Part shown: positions 1 through 5,397 of the stretch, piece by piece
Numbering within the stretch: position 1 is the first letter of the stretch
How the letters are laid out: each line of letters opens with the position of its first letter
DNA from: Candidatus Methanophagaceae archaeon
Lineage (GTDB): Archaea; Halobacteriota; Syntropharchaeia; Alkanophagales; Methanospirareceae
Direction: 5' to 3'
Assembly: GCA_013374505.1 (NCBI GenBank)
Contig: QENJ01000276.1
Span: 1 to 6,397 of the forward strand
Length of the DNA stretch: 6,397 bases
The notes under the pieces: model-generated
What the model was told of the DNA's origin: nothing
Databases searched by the model: none
Seen by the model: only the letters and a program-made list of their open reading frames with translations
Position numbers and translations under genes: made by a program

Positions 1-293
1 CGAGACAGCGCCGGAAATTGAAGAGAAAATTGAGAGAAGGAGAGGAGAAGCTGCTGACGCGGATAACCTCGAAAGAGGGGGTTAAGACACATTTACGAGA
101 TGCCATCGTACTGCCGAGCATGGTAGGAAAGACGGTAGGAATACACAATGGAAAAGGCTTTGAATACGTAGAGATAAAAACGGAGATGATAGGGCATTAT
201 CTGGGCGAGTTTGCATTGACACGCAGCAGGGTGTCGCATGGTGCCGCGGGTGTAGGTGCTACAAGGTCTTCAAAGTATGTGCCACTGAAATAA
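1..293 (+). CDS. rps19: Small ribosomal subunit protein uS19 (S19p), 5'-partial
   Basis: This is the C-terminal part of archaeal ribosomal protein uS19, which sits in the head of the 30S subunit. The reading frame is open to the left edge, starting at base 3, and the residues before the first TTG (RQRRK) continue the basic segment that archaeal S19 proteins carry upstream of this point. The TTG at 18 is therefore an internal leucine codon and the true start lies outside the window. Clear family blocks are the stretch around THLRDAIVLPSMVG and the C-terminal run EMIGHYLGEFALTRSRVSHG followed by GVGATRSSKYVPLK. The TAA stop is at 291-293, and uL22 begins 19 nt later on the same strand. Bacterial symbol would be rpsS. 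Identity is very secure; only the missing N-terminus is unknown. Confidence 0.96.
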   Translation, partial: RQRRKLKRKLREGEEKLLTRITSKEGVKTHLRDAIVLPSMVGKTVGIHNGKGFEYVEIKTEMIGHYLGEFALTRSRVSHGAAGVGATRSSKYVPLK

Positions 294-312
294 GTAAATA
301 AAGAGAAGAGAG

Positions 313-789
313 ATGGGAAAGGTAAATTTTTGCGTGGATGCGGGAACAAGTGTTGTTCCTGAGGTGACTGCAAGGGCAATGGTCTATGAACTGCACATTT
401 CGCCAAAGCATGCGTTCGAGGTGTGTCGAGCACTAAAAGGTAAGAAAGTAGAGGATGCAGAGCGATATCTTGAGGCGGTAGTGGAAAAGAAAGCGGTGGT
501 TCCATATAAGCGCCATAAGCAGAGAGTTGCACATCGTCGTGGGCTAACAAAGTGGTATGCAGGGAGATATCCGGTGAAGGCAAGTGCAGAGATATTGAAA
601 TTGGTGCGGAGTGCGAAAAAGAATGCCGAATATAAAGGGCTGGATGCAGAAGATATGAGGATATGGCATATGGCCACGAAGCAGGGTAGAACGATACGAG
701 GGATATTCCCAAGGGCTTTTGGTCGTGCATCGCCAAAGAATACGGATACGGTTACTATCGAACTAATATTACGGGAAGAAGGGAGTTAG
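313..789 (+). CDS. rpl22: Large ribosomal subunit protein uL22 (L22p)
   Basis: This encodes archaeal uL22, a 50S protein whose extended hairpin lines the peptide exit tunnel. At 158 residues it has the usual archaeal length, longer than the bacterial form. Residues about 14-60 match the globular domain (PEVTARAMVYELHISPKHAF, then a helix around KGKKVEDAERYLEAV). Residues 64-90 are the basic insertion typical of archaea and eukaryotes (KRHKQRVAHRRG). Residues 119-155 are the beta hairpin, with the conserved IRGIFPRAFGRASPKNTDTV. The ATG at 313 is chosen because it starts the family-typical N-terminus; the purine-rich leader just before it has no clear Shine-Dalgarno core. The gene lies 19 nt after uS19 and 9 nt before uS3, so it is almost certainly co-transcribed with both. 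Confidence 0.97.
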   Translation: MGKVNFCVDAGTSVVPEVTARAMVYELHISPKHAFEVCRALKGKKVEDAERYLEAVVEKKAVVPYKRHKQRVAHRRGLTKWYAGRYPVKASAEILKLVRSAKKNAEYKGLDAEDMRIWHMATKQGRTIRGIFPRAFGRASPKNTDTVTIELILREEGS

Positions 790-798
790 GTAAGGAAA

Positions 799-1539
799 GT
801 GATAGAGAAGTTATTTGTGGATGAAGGGATAAAGAAGGTAAGATTGAACGAGTTTTTCTGTAAAGAGTTAGAGAGAGCAGGCTATGGTGGAATGGAAGTA
901 AAACGTACACCTATGGGCACGCAGATAACGGTGAACGTTGAGAAGCCGGGGATGATAATCGGAAAAGATGGGCGTAGGATAAAGAGGTTAACCGAAGAGA
1001 TAAATAAGAGACAAGAGATGGATAACCCACAATTAGATGTACAGCCAATAGATATGCCGGATCTTTGTGCAACGCTGATGGCAAATAGACTTGCAAAGCT
1101 TATAGAGCGCGGCTGGCATTTCCGAAGGGCGGGCAGGTCAATGCTACAACGGATAATGGATAGGGGTGCGTTGGGCTGCGAGATTATCATGACTGGTAAG
1201 CTCAAAGGGCCTCGAGGTCGGATGGAGAAGATGGTAGATGGTTATATAAAGCATTGTGGAGAGGTGGCAGAAGAGGTAGTGGATCGTGGATATGCGATAG
1301 CGAAGGTAAAGTCGGGTATTATAGGTGTGCAGGTCTGGATAGTGAAATCGGATGCCGCGAGACCAGATGCTTTTCAATTAGTAACTATAAACAAAGAAGA
1401 AAAAGTAGAGGAAACGGGAAATAAAGAAAAAGTTATCAAAGAGGAAAAAGTAAAAAAGAAGGAGGATAAAGAAAAAGTTATCAAAGAGGAAAAAGTAGAA
1501 GAAAAGGAAAATAAAGAAGATAAGGAAACGAAAGAATGA
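799..1539 (+). CDS. rps3: Small ribosomal subunit protein uS3 (S3p) with a repetitive charged tail
   Basis: This encodes archaeal uS3, which helps form the mRNA entry site on the 30S subunit. Residues about 17-85 are a KH type 2 domain, with the GKDG loop at 55-58 (GMIIGKDGRRIKRL). Residues about 90-185 are the C-terminal S3 domain (HFRRAGRSMLQRIMDRGALG, then GIIGVQVWIV). The start is GTG at 799; it gives the family N-terminus MIEKLFVDEGIKKV, and AGGT at 788-791 is placed 7 nt upstream as a possible ribosome binding site. After about residue 198 a 48-residue tail is almost all Lys, Glu, Val, Asn and Asp. It contains a 15-residue unit twice (KEKVIKEEKVKKKED and KEKVIKEEKVEEKEN) plus a decayed earlier copy. 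Variable acidic/basic tails occur in archaeal S3, but the exact tandem repeat looks recent. The TGA stop overlaps the uL29 start (ATGA). Confidence 0.97.
   Translation: MIEKLFVDEGIKKVRLNEFFCKELERAGYGGMEVKRTPMGTQITVNVEKPGMIIGKDGRRIKRLTEEINKRQEMDNPQLDVQPIDMPDLCATLMANRLAKLIERGWHFRRAGRSMLQRIMDRGALGCEIIMTGKLKGPRGRMEKMVDGYIKHCGEVAEEVVDRGYAIAKVKSGIIGVQVWIVKSDAARPDAFQLVTINKEEKVEETGNKEKVIKEEKVKKKEDKEKVIKEEKVEEKENKEDKETKE
1421..1497 (+). repeat. In-frame tandem repeat in the uS3 tail (45-bp period)
   Basis: A 32-bp sequence beginning ATAAAGAAAAAGTTATC is present twice without mismatch, at 1421-1452 and 1466-1497. The copies are 45 bp apart, exactly 15 codons, so the repeat stays in frame and produces a repeated Lys/Glu-rich peptide. 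A decayed partial copy (KEEKVEE) lies just upstream around 1393-1413. The perfect DNA identity suggests a recent slippage duplication, and copy number could vary between strains. Confidence 0.9.
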
Positions 1540-1754
1540 GCATATTTAGACTTGAAGATATAAGAAAGATGAGTGAAGAGGAACGGAAGGGCGAGTTGGA
1601 GAGTTTGTGGTCCGATTTGATGCGAGAACGAGGGGTTATAGCCACAGGTGGTGCTCCTGAGAATCCCGGTAGAGTAGGTGAGATAAGAAGGACGATAGCC
1701 CGGATAAAAACGATTGACAGTGAGATAAAAAGGGAGGGAGATACGGGGAGATAA
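1536..1754 (+). CDS. rpl29: Large ribosomal subunit protein uL29 (L29p)
   Basis: This encodes the small two-helix 50S protein uL29, which sits near the exit of the peptide tunnel. It has 72 residues, typical for archaea. The N-terminal helix starts with FRLEDIRKMSEEER. The archaeal signature loop GVIATGGAPENPGRVGEIRR (residues 33-52) is followed by the second helix TIARIKTIDSEI. The ATG overlaps the uS3 stop by four bases (ATGA), which suggests translational coupling; there is no strong Shine-Dalgarno sequence inside the AG-rich uS3 tail. aIF1 starts 2 nt after the TAA stop. Confidence 0.96.
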   Translation: MSIFRLEDIRKMSEEERKGELESLWSDLMRERGVIATGGAPENPGRVGEIRRTIARIKTIDSEIKREGDTGR

Positions 1755-1756
1755 GC

Positions 1757-2053
1757 ATGCAAATATGTGATAAATGCGGTTTACCTAGTGATTTGTGTAT
1801 TTGCAAAGAGATAGCGAAAGAGCAGCAGGTGGTGAGGGTCACAACGGCGAGACGGCGTTTTGGTAAAATTGCAACTGTGATAAAAGGGATTGATAAGAAA
1901 GAAGTGGACTTGAAGGAGCTGTCTAAAGAATTGAAATCGAAATGTGCATGTGGTGGTACGGTAAAAGATGGCTGCGTGGAGTTGCAAGGTAACCATAAAG
2001 AAGAGGTAAAGAAAGCGTTAAGTGACATGGGCTATACGCTGGAAAATAAGTAA
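1757..2053 (+). CDS. sui1: Translation initiation factor aIF1 (SUI1/eIF1 family)
   Basis: This encodes the archaeal homologue of eIF1, a cytosolic factor that binds the 30S subunit and supports fidelity of start site selection. At 98 residues it is the usual length. The N-terminus has a Cys4 cluster (C4, C7, C14, C16; CDKCGLPSDLCIC) that fits a small zinc knuckle, as in other archaeal aIF1. The SUI1 core spans about residues 26-95, with TTARRRFGKIATVIKGI, the basic KSKCACGGTVKDG segment and the closing VELQGNHKEEVKKAL. A good Shine-Dalgarno core (GGAG, 1747-1750, within GGGGAG) lies 6 nt before the ATG, inside the end of uL29. Its place between uL29 and the RNase P gene is the standard euryarchaeal arrangement. 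Confidence 0.95.
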   Translation: MQICDKCGLPSDLCICKEIAKEQQVVRVTTARRRFGKIATVIKGIDKKEVDLKELSKELKSKCACGGTVKDGCVELQGNHKEEVKKALSDMGYTLENK

Positions 2054-2056
2054 ATA

Positions 2057-2374
2057 ATGAAACTAATGATGGATATGACTTTACAGGGTTATGGAATAGA
2101 ACCCAAGAATTTATTGAAGCATGAGCTGATAGGCTTGAAAACAGAAGTAGAAGAAAGTAGTAATAGTAATATGAAAGGTTTATGTGGACTCGTAGTGGAT
2201 GAGACGAGGAATACGTTTGTTATAGAGACAGAGCAGAATGAAGATAAGCGGATACCAAAAGACGTGAATACGTTCATCTTTGAGTTGAACGAAGGAGTGC
2301 GAGTACGGGTGCGCGGCAATCTGCTTGTTTCGAGACCTGAGGATCGGATAAAGAAGGGAGGGCGAAGAAGATGA
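2057..2374 (+). CDS. rnp1: Ribonuclease P protein component 1 (Rpp29/Pop4 family)
   Basis: This encodes the archaeal RNase P subunit related to eukaryotic Rpp29/Pop4, which helps the RNase P RNA remove 5' leaders from tRNA precursors. The Sm-like barrel covers about residues 14-96 of 105. Family blocks are IEPKNLLKHELIGLKTEV, then GLVVDETRNTFVIET, RIPKDVNTFIFEL and LLVSRPEDRIKKGGRRR. The ATG at 2057, 3 nt after the aIF1 stop, is the longest start; ATGs at 2066, 2069 and 2075 are possible alternatives because the conserved part begins only near residue 12 and the first start has no clear ribosome binding site. The TGA stop overlaps the uS17 ATG (ATGA). The neighbourhood fully agrees with the assignment. 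Confidence 0.94.
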   Translation: MKLMMDMTLQGYGIEPKNLLKHELIGLKTEVEESSNSNMKGLCGLVVDETRNTFVIETEQNEDKRIPKDVNTFIFELNEGVRVRVRGNLLVSRPEDRIKKGGRRR

Positions 2375-2694
2375 AAGATATAGGTATAGATGTTACAAAG
2401 CCAGAGACGGATTGTGAAGATGTGAATTGTCCTTTTCATGGTAGGTTATCGGTACGTGGACAGATAATAGAAGGAGTGGTGATAGCAGATAAGGCACCGA
2501 AGACGGTTGTTGTTATGAGGTCTTATCTGAAGAAGATACAGAAATATGAACGATATGAGAAGAGGCAGTCAAAGATTCATGCACATAATCCACCTTGCAT
2601 GAATGCAAAAGTGGGCGATATGGTGAAGATTATGGAATGCCGACCACTGAGCAAGACGAAAAGTTTTGTTGTGATAGAAAAGCAGGTTTCGTGA
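2371..2694 (+). CDS. rps17: Small ribosomal subunit protein uS17 (S17p)
   Basis: This encodes archaeal uS17, an early-assembling 30S protein with an OB fold that binds 16S rRNA. It has 107 residues. The archaeal N-terminal signature is DCEDVNCPFHGRLSVRG (residues 14-30). The OB core follows, with GVVIADKAPKTVVVMR, the basic loop KIQKYERYEKRQSKIHAHNP and KVGDMVKIMECRPLSKTKSF. The ATG overlaps the p29 stop, and a strong Shine-Dalgarno sequence (GGAGG, 2357-2361) lies 9 nt upstream. In most euryarchaea uL14 would come next, but here the operon ends and a gene on the other strand converges on it. Confidence 0.97.
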   Translation: MKDIGIDVTKPETDCEDVNCPFHGRLSVRGQIIEGVVIADKAPKTVVVMRSYLKKIQKYERYEKRQSKIHAHNPPCMNAKVGDMVKIMECRPLSKTKSFVVIEKQVS

Positions 2695-2702
2695 ATAAAT
2701 AA

Positions 2703-2726
2703 GAATAGTCTTGTTGTGGGCTATTT
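2703..2726 (+). other. Hairpin just after uS17, possible transcript end
   Basis: Bases 2703-2711 can pair with 2718-2726 in the RNA (GAATAGTCT with GGGCTATTT(C), three of the nine pairs being G-U) around a 6-nt loop. It begins 8 nt after the uS17 stop. No T-tract follows, so it is not a typical archaeal terminator; it might protect or define the 3' end of the operon mRNA. The rest of the 155-bp gap (2695-2849) shows no gene or clear signal on either strand. Confidence 0.3.
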
Positions 2727-2849
2727 CAAAGGGAACAGGGATACAATGGAAATCCTTCTGGAATAAAACCAACCATTTGTGTCCTTGGCTATATTTCAAC
2801 TGCCTGATGATGGCTTATTCGTTGAATATCCGGGTCACATCGCTTTCTT

Positions 2850-3482
2850 TTACTTACAGCGATTCAGTGAGATAAGGTTTAGCTCATACCGCATAGTATC
2901 CGGGTTATAGACTAATATACCATCTGCTATTATTTTATCGCCCTTTTGCAGCTCGTGGATCGGAATATCGCCCGTAACTACTCTCATACGGGTTCCATCA
3001 CCAATATAAAACACGCGCTTGAAAATGTCATCTGCGTATCCCACAACACTTATCCGCGTTCCTTCATACTGCTCAGGATACATCGCTATTTGTGAGACGA
3101 AAGAGATATTGACATACCCACGGGTCAACTTTTTTATACCCGTTATCGGGGCTATAATTTCATACTCGCCCTGGTACATGTTCACTCGACCTTCGACTTC
3201 TATTTCATCACCATAGCGCAGGTCTAATTCGTTCTTACCCGCCTCAGCGGATTTAACAAATACCAGCAGTTCTGTTTGGTTTTTTCGTAGATTCATGCGC
3301 ATGATTCCAGACTCCGTGACACGTAAGTCGGAGATAATCCCGGTTGTACGTATGTATGCAGATTCATGTTGTGCAACTTCGTCCAAGGGCACGTAAGGTG
3401 GCACCACCAATAACGATATGCCATATAAGATGCAAATACCAAGCAAAGAGAATATAACTACCACTTTTCCCATAGAGTCCAT
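2850..3482 (-). CDS. Membrane-anchored protein with two predicted OB-fold domains
   Basis: The 210-residue product has one hydrophobic segment at about residues 6-28 (VVVIFSLLGICILYGISLLV) and then a soluble part, most likely outside the cytoplasm. Residues about 42-116 resemble an OB-fold (tRNA_anti-like) beta barrel: AYIRTTGIISDLRVTESG, LLVFVKSAE, YGDEIEVEGRVNMYQGEYEI. A second stretch at about 133-208 repeats the layout (EGTRISVVGYADDI, MRVVTGDI, KGDKIIADGILVYNPDTMRYEL). OB-like proteins with an N-terminal membrane anchor occur in methanogens and relatives, but their function is not known to me. I chose the ATG at 3480-3482 because GGAG lies about 11 nt upstream on this strand; Met4 is an alternative. 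The gene converges on the ribosomal operon and is divergent from mtd. Nucleic acid, sugar or other ligand binding are all possible. Confidence 0.82.
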   Translation of the reverse strand: MDSMGKVVVIFSLLGICILYGISLLVVPPYVPLDEVAQHESAYIRTTGIISDLRVTESGIMRMNLRKNQTELLVFVKSAEAGKNELDLRYGDEIEVEGRVNMYQGEYEIIAPITGIKKLTRGYVNISFVSQIAMYPEQYEGTRISVVGYADDIFKRVFYIGDGTRMRVVTGDIPIHELQKGDKIIADGILVYNPDTMRYELNLISLNRCK

Positions 3483-3564
3483 AATCTGCAGTTCTCCACT
3501 TTCGTGATTTCTTCTGGTTACCTATACCACACATTCATCAGATAGATTGTGCAAAACAAATAGT

Positions 3565-3572
3565 TTTTTATA
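3565..3572 (+). promoter_or_regulatory. TATA box for mtd, possibly shared with the divergent gene
   Basis: TTTTTATA lies about 34-41 nt before the mtd ATG, with an A-rich BRE-like stretch (ACAAATAG) just upstream. A start about 25 nt downstream would give a leader of roughly 10-15 nt. Read on the minus strand the same bases are TATAAAAA preceded by TTGAAG, a good TATA/BRE pair that would give the OB-fold gene a leader of about 60 nt. Use in one or both directions is inferred from sequence only. Confidence 0.55.
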
Positions 3573-3582
3573 CTTCAAGTAT
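3570..3582. promoter_or_regulatory. Palindrome ATACTTCAAGTAT next to the TATA box, candidate operator
   Basis: The 13-bp sequence is a perfect inverted repeat with 6-bp arms (ATACTT/AAGTAT) around one central base. It overlaps the last three bases of the TATA box and ends near the expected mtd start site, a position where a bound dimeric regulator would block transcription. No regulator gene is visible nearby, and AT-rich palindromes of this size can arise by chance. Confidence 0.35.
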
Positions 3583-3605
3583 GTAACCTAAAAGCGTGAT
3601 TATAG

Positions 3606-4439
3606 ATGAAAGTAGTAAAGATAGGATTTGTGAAATTGGGAAATATAGGGGCTTCTAGAATAGTAGACCTATTGCTGGACGAGAGGGCAGATAGAGAGGA
3701 TATAGATGCGCGCGTGTTGGGTACGGGGGCGAAGATGACGCCGGACCATGCGGAGGACACGTCTCGGTTACTTGATTGGGGGCCTGATTTGGTTGTGATC
3801 GTCAGTCCAAATGCCGCTCTGCCTGGACCTAAGAAAGCACGAGAAATGACAAAGGAAAAGGGCATACCGTGCATTGTTGTCTCGGACGGCCCCGCGAAGA
3901 AAGCAGTAGATAAGCTAAAGGAAGGCGGGTTTGGCTACATCATCATACCCGGTGACCCGATGATAGGTGCGAGGCGAGAGTTCTTAGACCCCGTGGAAAT
4001 GAGTATATTCAATGCCGATGTACTCTCCGTTCTGTCTGTAACGGGCGTAGTGAGATTGATGCAAGAAGAATTTAACGCTGTTATAGCTGCGATACAAAAG
4101 GGTGAAGAAGTGAAATTACCACAAATAATAGCATCGGCGGAAAAGTCAGTAGAACGAGCGCAGTTCTCGAACCCATATGCCAAGGCGAAAGCCCTTGCCG
4201 CTTATAACATGCTGGAGAAAGTAGCGGAGATGGATTCTAAGGGTTGCTTCATGATGAAAGACCCCGCAGGCTACGTGCCTATGGTGGCAGCGGCACATGA
4301 ACTACTGCGAGCGGCGGCAAACTTTGCATATGAAGCGCGAGAGATGGAAAAGCAGACAGACAGCCTGGTTCGTATGCCACATGCCAGAACCGGTGAAATA
4401 CTGAAGAAGACGAAGTTGTTGGATAAGCCGAGTGCTTAA
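3606..4439 (+). CDS. mtd: F420-dependent methylene-tetrahydromethanopterin dehydrogenase (Mtd)
   Basis: Mtd is a cytosolic enzyme that interconverts methenyl-H4MPT and methylene-H4MPT using coenzyme F420 (EC 1.5.98.1). In methanogenesis it acts in the reducing direction; in methane or alkane oxidisers it would run in reverse. The 277 residues fit the family length and the whole protein aligns from memory to archaeal Mtd. Recognisable blocks are KIGFVKLGNIGASRIVDLLL (residues 5-24), GTGAKMTP (39-46), VIVSPNAALPGPKKAR (64-79), IIPGDPMIGARREFLDP (113-129), FSNPYAKAKALAAYNMLEKV (187-206) and MPHARTGEI (257-265). The ATG at 3606 follows GTGAT (3596-3600), which can pair with the 16S rRNA end at a 5-nt spacing. 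The gene has its own TATA box and T-rich terminator and no other C1 pathway gene beside it. No residue looks unusual. Confidence 0.97.
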   Translation: MKVVKIGFVKLGNIGASRIVDLLLDERADREDIDARVLGTGAKMTPDHAEDTSRLLDWGPDLVVIVSPNAALPGPKKAREMTKEKGIPCIVVSDGPAKKAVDKLKEGGFGYIIIPGDPMIGARREFLDPVEMSIFNADVLSVLSVTGVVRLMQEEFNAVIAAIQKGEEVKLPQIIASAEKSVERAQFSNPYAKAKALAAYNMLEKVAEMDSKGCFMMKDPAGYVPMVAAAHELLRAAANFAYEAREMEKQTDSLVRMPHARTGEILKKTKLLDKPSA

Positions 4440-4448
4440 ATCCACAAC

Positions 4449-4477
4449 TCTTTTTCTCTTTTTTTCTTTTTTGTTAT
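4449..4477 (+). terminator. T-rich terminator after mtd
   Basis: Beginning 10 nt after the mtd stop, the + strand has three close T-runs of five, seven and six bases separated by one to three bases, then TTGTTATT. Successive T-tracts without a strong hairpin are the usual intrinsic termination signal of archaeal RNA polymerase. It separates mtd from the downstream flavoprotein gene. Confidence 0.8.
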
Positions 4478-4490
4478 TCCGTTCTCAGGA

Positions 4491-4496
4491 TATAAG
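4491..4496 (+). promoter_or_regulatory. TATA box for the SagB-like gene
   Basis: TATAAG (within GGATATAAGTTAA) lies about 40 nt upstream of the ATG at 4533 and just after the mtd terminator. A transcript starting about 25 nt downstream would have a leader of roughly 15 nt. This supports separate transcription from mtd. The match is moderate. Confidence 0.45.
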
Positions 4497-4511
4497 TTAA
4501 CAGTCCGTTTT

Positions 4512-4533
4512 TGTATCCTTTGAAGAGGATATA
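4512..4533 (+). promoter_or_regulatory. Hairpin covering the ribosome binding site of the SagB-like gene
   Basis: TATCCT (4514-4519) pairs perfectly with AGGATA (4526-4531) around a 6-nt loop, and the stem can extend by a G-U and a U-A pair to 4512/4533. The right arm includes most of the Shine-Dalgarno GAGG (4525-4528) and the outer pair includes the A of the start codon. It could hide the site from the ribosome, but only if transcription begins upstream of about 4512; the TATA box at 4491 predicts a start near 4515-4520, which would remove part of the left arm. Confidence 0.3.
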
Positions 4534-5273
4534 TGCAAATGCCAACTAAAACAGTAACAGGCGTGGTTATAGCTATCGTATTAGTAGTGGCTCTCGCAAT
4601 AACGTTCGCATTGCTTAGTGCACATAACCCGAAACCCGCCGTTGAAAAGAACGTGATGCAGAAGATAGAAGTTGGAGAAAGGATAAAGCTTCCCGCGCCG
4701 GATTATAGGAGTAACACCTCTGTCGAAGAAGCGTTATCGAAAAGAAGATCGGTAAGGTTTTATTCAGGTGAAGATTTAAGCATAGAGGTGGTATCGCAGC
4801 TACTTTGGGCGGCTCAAGGTATTACAGGGACTGGAAGGACAGCACCTTCGGCTGGTGCATTATATCCCCTTGAGTTATACTTGGTTGTAGGAGACGTAGA
4901 CGGCTTAGACAAAGGCGTTTACCAGTATAGACCCGTGGAGCATGAACTGGAAAAAGCGGTGACTGGAGATCTACGGGTGGAGCTTTCAAAAGCGGCAGTC
5001 GGACAGAACCAGGAACACGTAAGAGACGCTGCCGTAGACCTCGTATTCACTGCGGTTTATGAGCGAACGACAGGGAAATACGGTGAACGAGGCTTTAGAT
5101 ATGTGCACATGGAAGCAGGGCATGCCGCACAAAATGTCTATTTGCAGGCAGTTTCCTTAAAGCTCGGAACAGTGGTCATAGGCGCGTTTATTGACGATAA
5201 AGTAAAAGAACTCGTGAATGCCGAAGAGCAAGAGGAACCACTTTATATAATGCCTGTTGGGAGAACGCTTTAA
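4533..5273 (+). CDS. Membrane-anchored SagB/ThcOx-type nitroreductase-fold flavoprotein
   Basis: The 246-residue product has an N-terminal hydrophobic helix (residues about 9-29, GVVIAIVLVVALAITFALL) and then an FMN-dependent nitroreductase-fold domain. Motifs of the SagB/ThcOx dehydrogenase branch are SKRRSVRFYSGEDLS (69-83, the basic residues expected to hold the FMN phosphate), LLWAAQGITG (90-99), RTAPSAGALYPLELYLVVGD (102-121), GVYQYRP (128-134), RYVHMEAGHAAQNVYLQAV (189-207) and the terminal MPVGRTL. SagB oxidises azolines in peptide toxin pathways, but most stand-alone members have no known substrate, and no cyclodehydratase or precursor peptide is visible here. The helix is a signal peptide or anchor; the lysine before it suggests an outside catalytic domain, though orientation is uncertain. 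GAGG lies 4 nt before the ATG at 4533 and 10 nt before an alternative ATG at 4539. Confidence 0.88.
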   Translation: MQMPTKTVTGVVIAIVLVVALAITFALLSAHNPKPAVEKNVMQKIEVGERIKLPAPDYRSNTSVEEALSKRRSVRFYSGEDLSIEVVSQLLWAAQGITGTGRTAPSAGALYPLELYLVVGDVDGLDKGVYQYRPVEHELEKAVTGDLRVELSKAAVGQNQEHVRDAAVDLVFTAVYERTTGKYGERGFRYVHMEAGHAAQNVYLQAVSLKLGTVVIGAFIDDKVKELVNAEEQEEPLYIMPVGRTL

Positions 5274-5364
5274 GGCTTGATTTGATGATGACCGTGTAAA
5301 TATGTTGACACATAAGAAAACCAATTGTAACAAATCTGAATGGCGATTTAGCTCAAACTTCCCG

Positions 5365-5371
5365 TTTTTTT
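5365..5371 (+). terminator. T-tract after the SagB-like gene
   Basis: A run of seven T follows CCCG about 92 nt downstream of the flavoprotein stop. A run this long fits archaeal intrinsic termination on the + strand, before transcription enters the converging amidohydrolase gene. No matching T-run in the opposite direction was found for the minus-strand gene. Confidence 0.5.
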
Positions 5372-5397
5372 AGCATACGCCCACCCTCTTTGCGGTG

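Noticed and set aside
18..293. uS19 starting at the TTG at position 18
   Set aside because: The frame is open to the left edge and the upstream codons (RQRRK) match the basic region of archaeal S19, so the TTG is an internal leucine.
197..736. Long minus-strand open frame opposite uS19 and uL22 (179 codons)
   Set aside because: It lies opposite two certain ribosomal genes, and its Ser/His/Pro/Leu-rich composition is what the complement of purine-rich coding DNA gives. The other minus-strand frames across 384-2799 are rejected for the same reason.
1421..1497. Repeat pair as a CRISPR or mobile element remnant
   Set aside because: There are only two perfect copies, the period is exactly 15 codons, and the repeat lies within the coding frame of uS3, so it is a protein-tail duplication.
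2804..2810. CTGATGA as a C box in the gap after uS17
   Set aside because: The first base does not fit the consensus purine and no D box lies at a suitable distance.
5382..5397. Small hairpin (CACC/GGTG) directly after the amidohydrolase stop as its terminator
   Set aside because: The stem has only four pairs and no T-run follows it on the minus strand.
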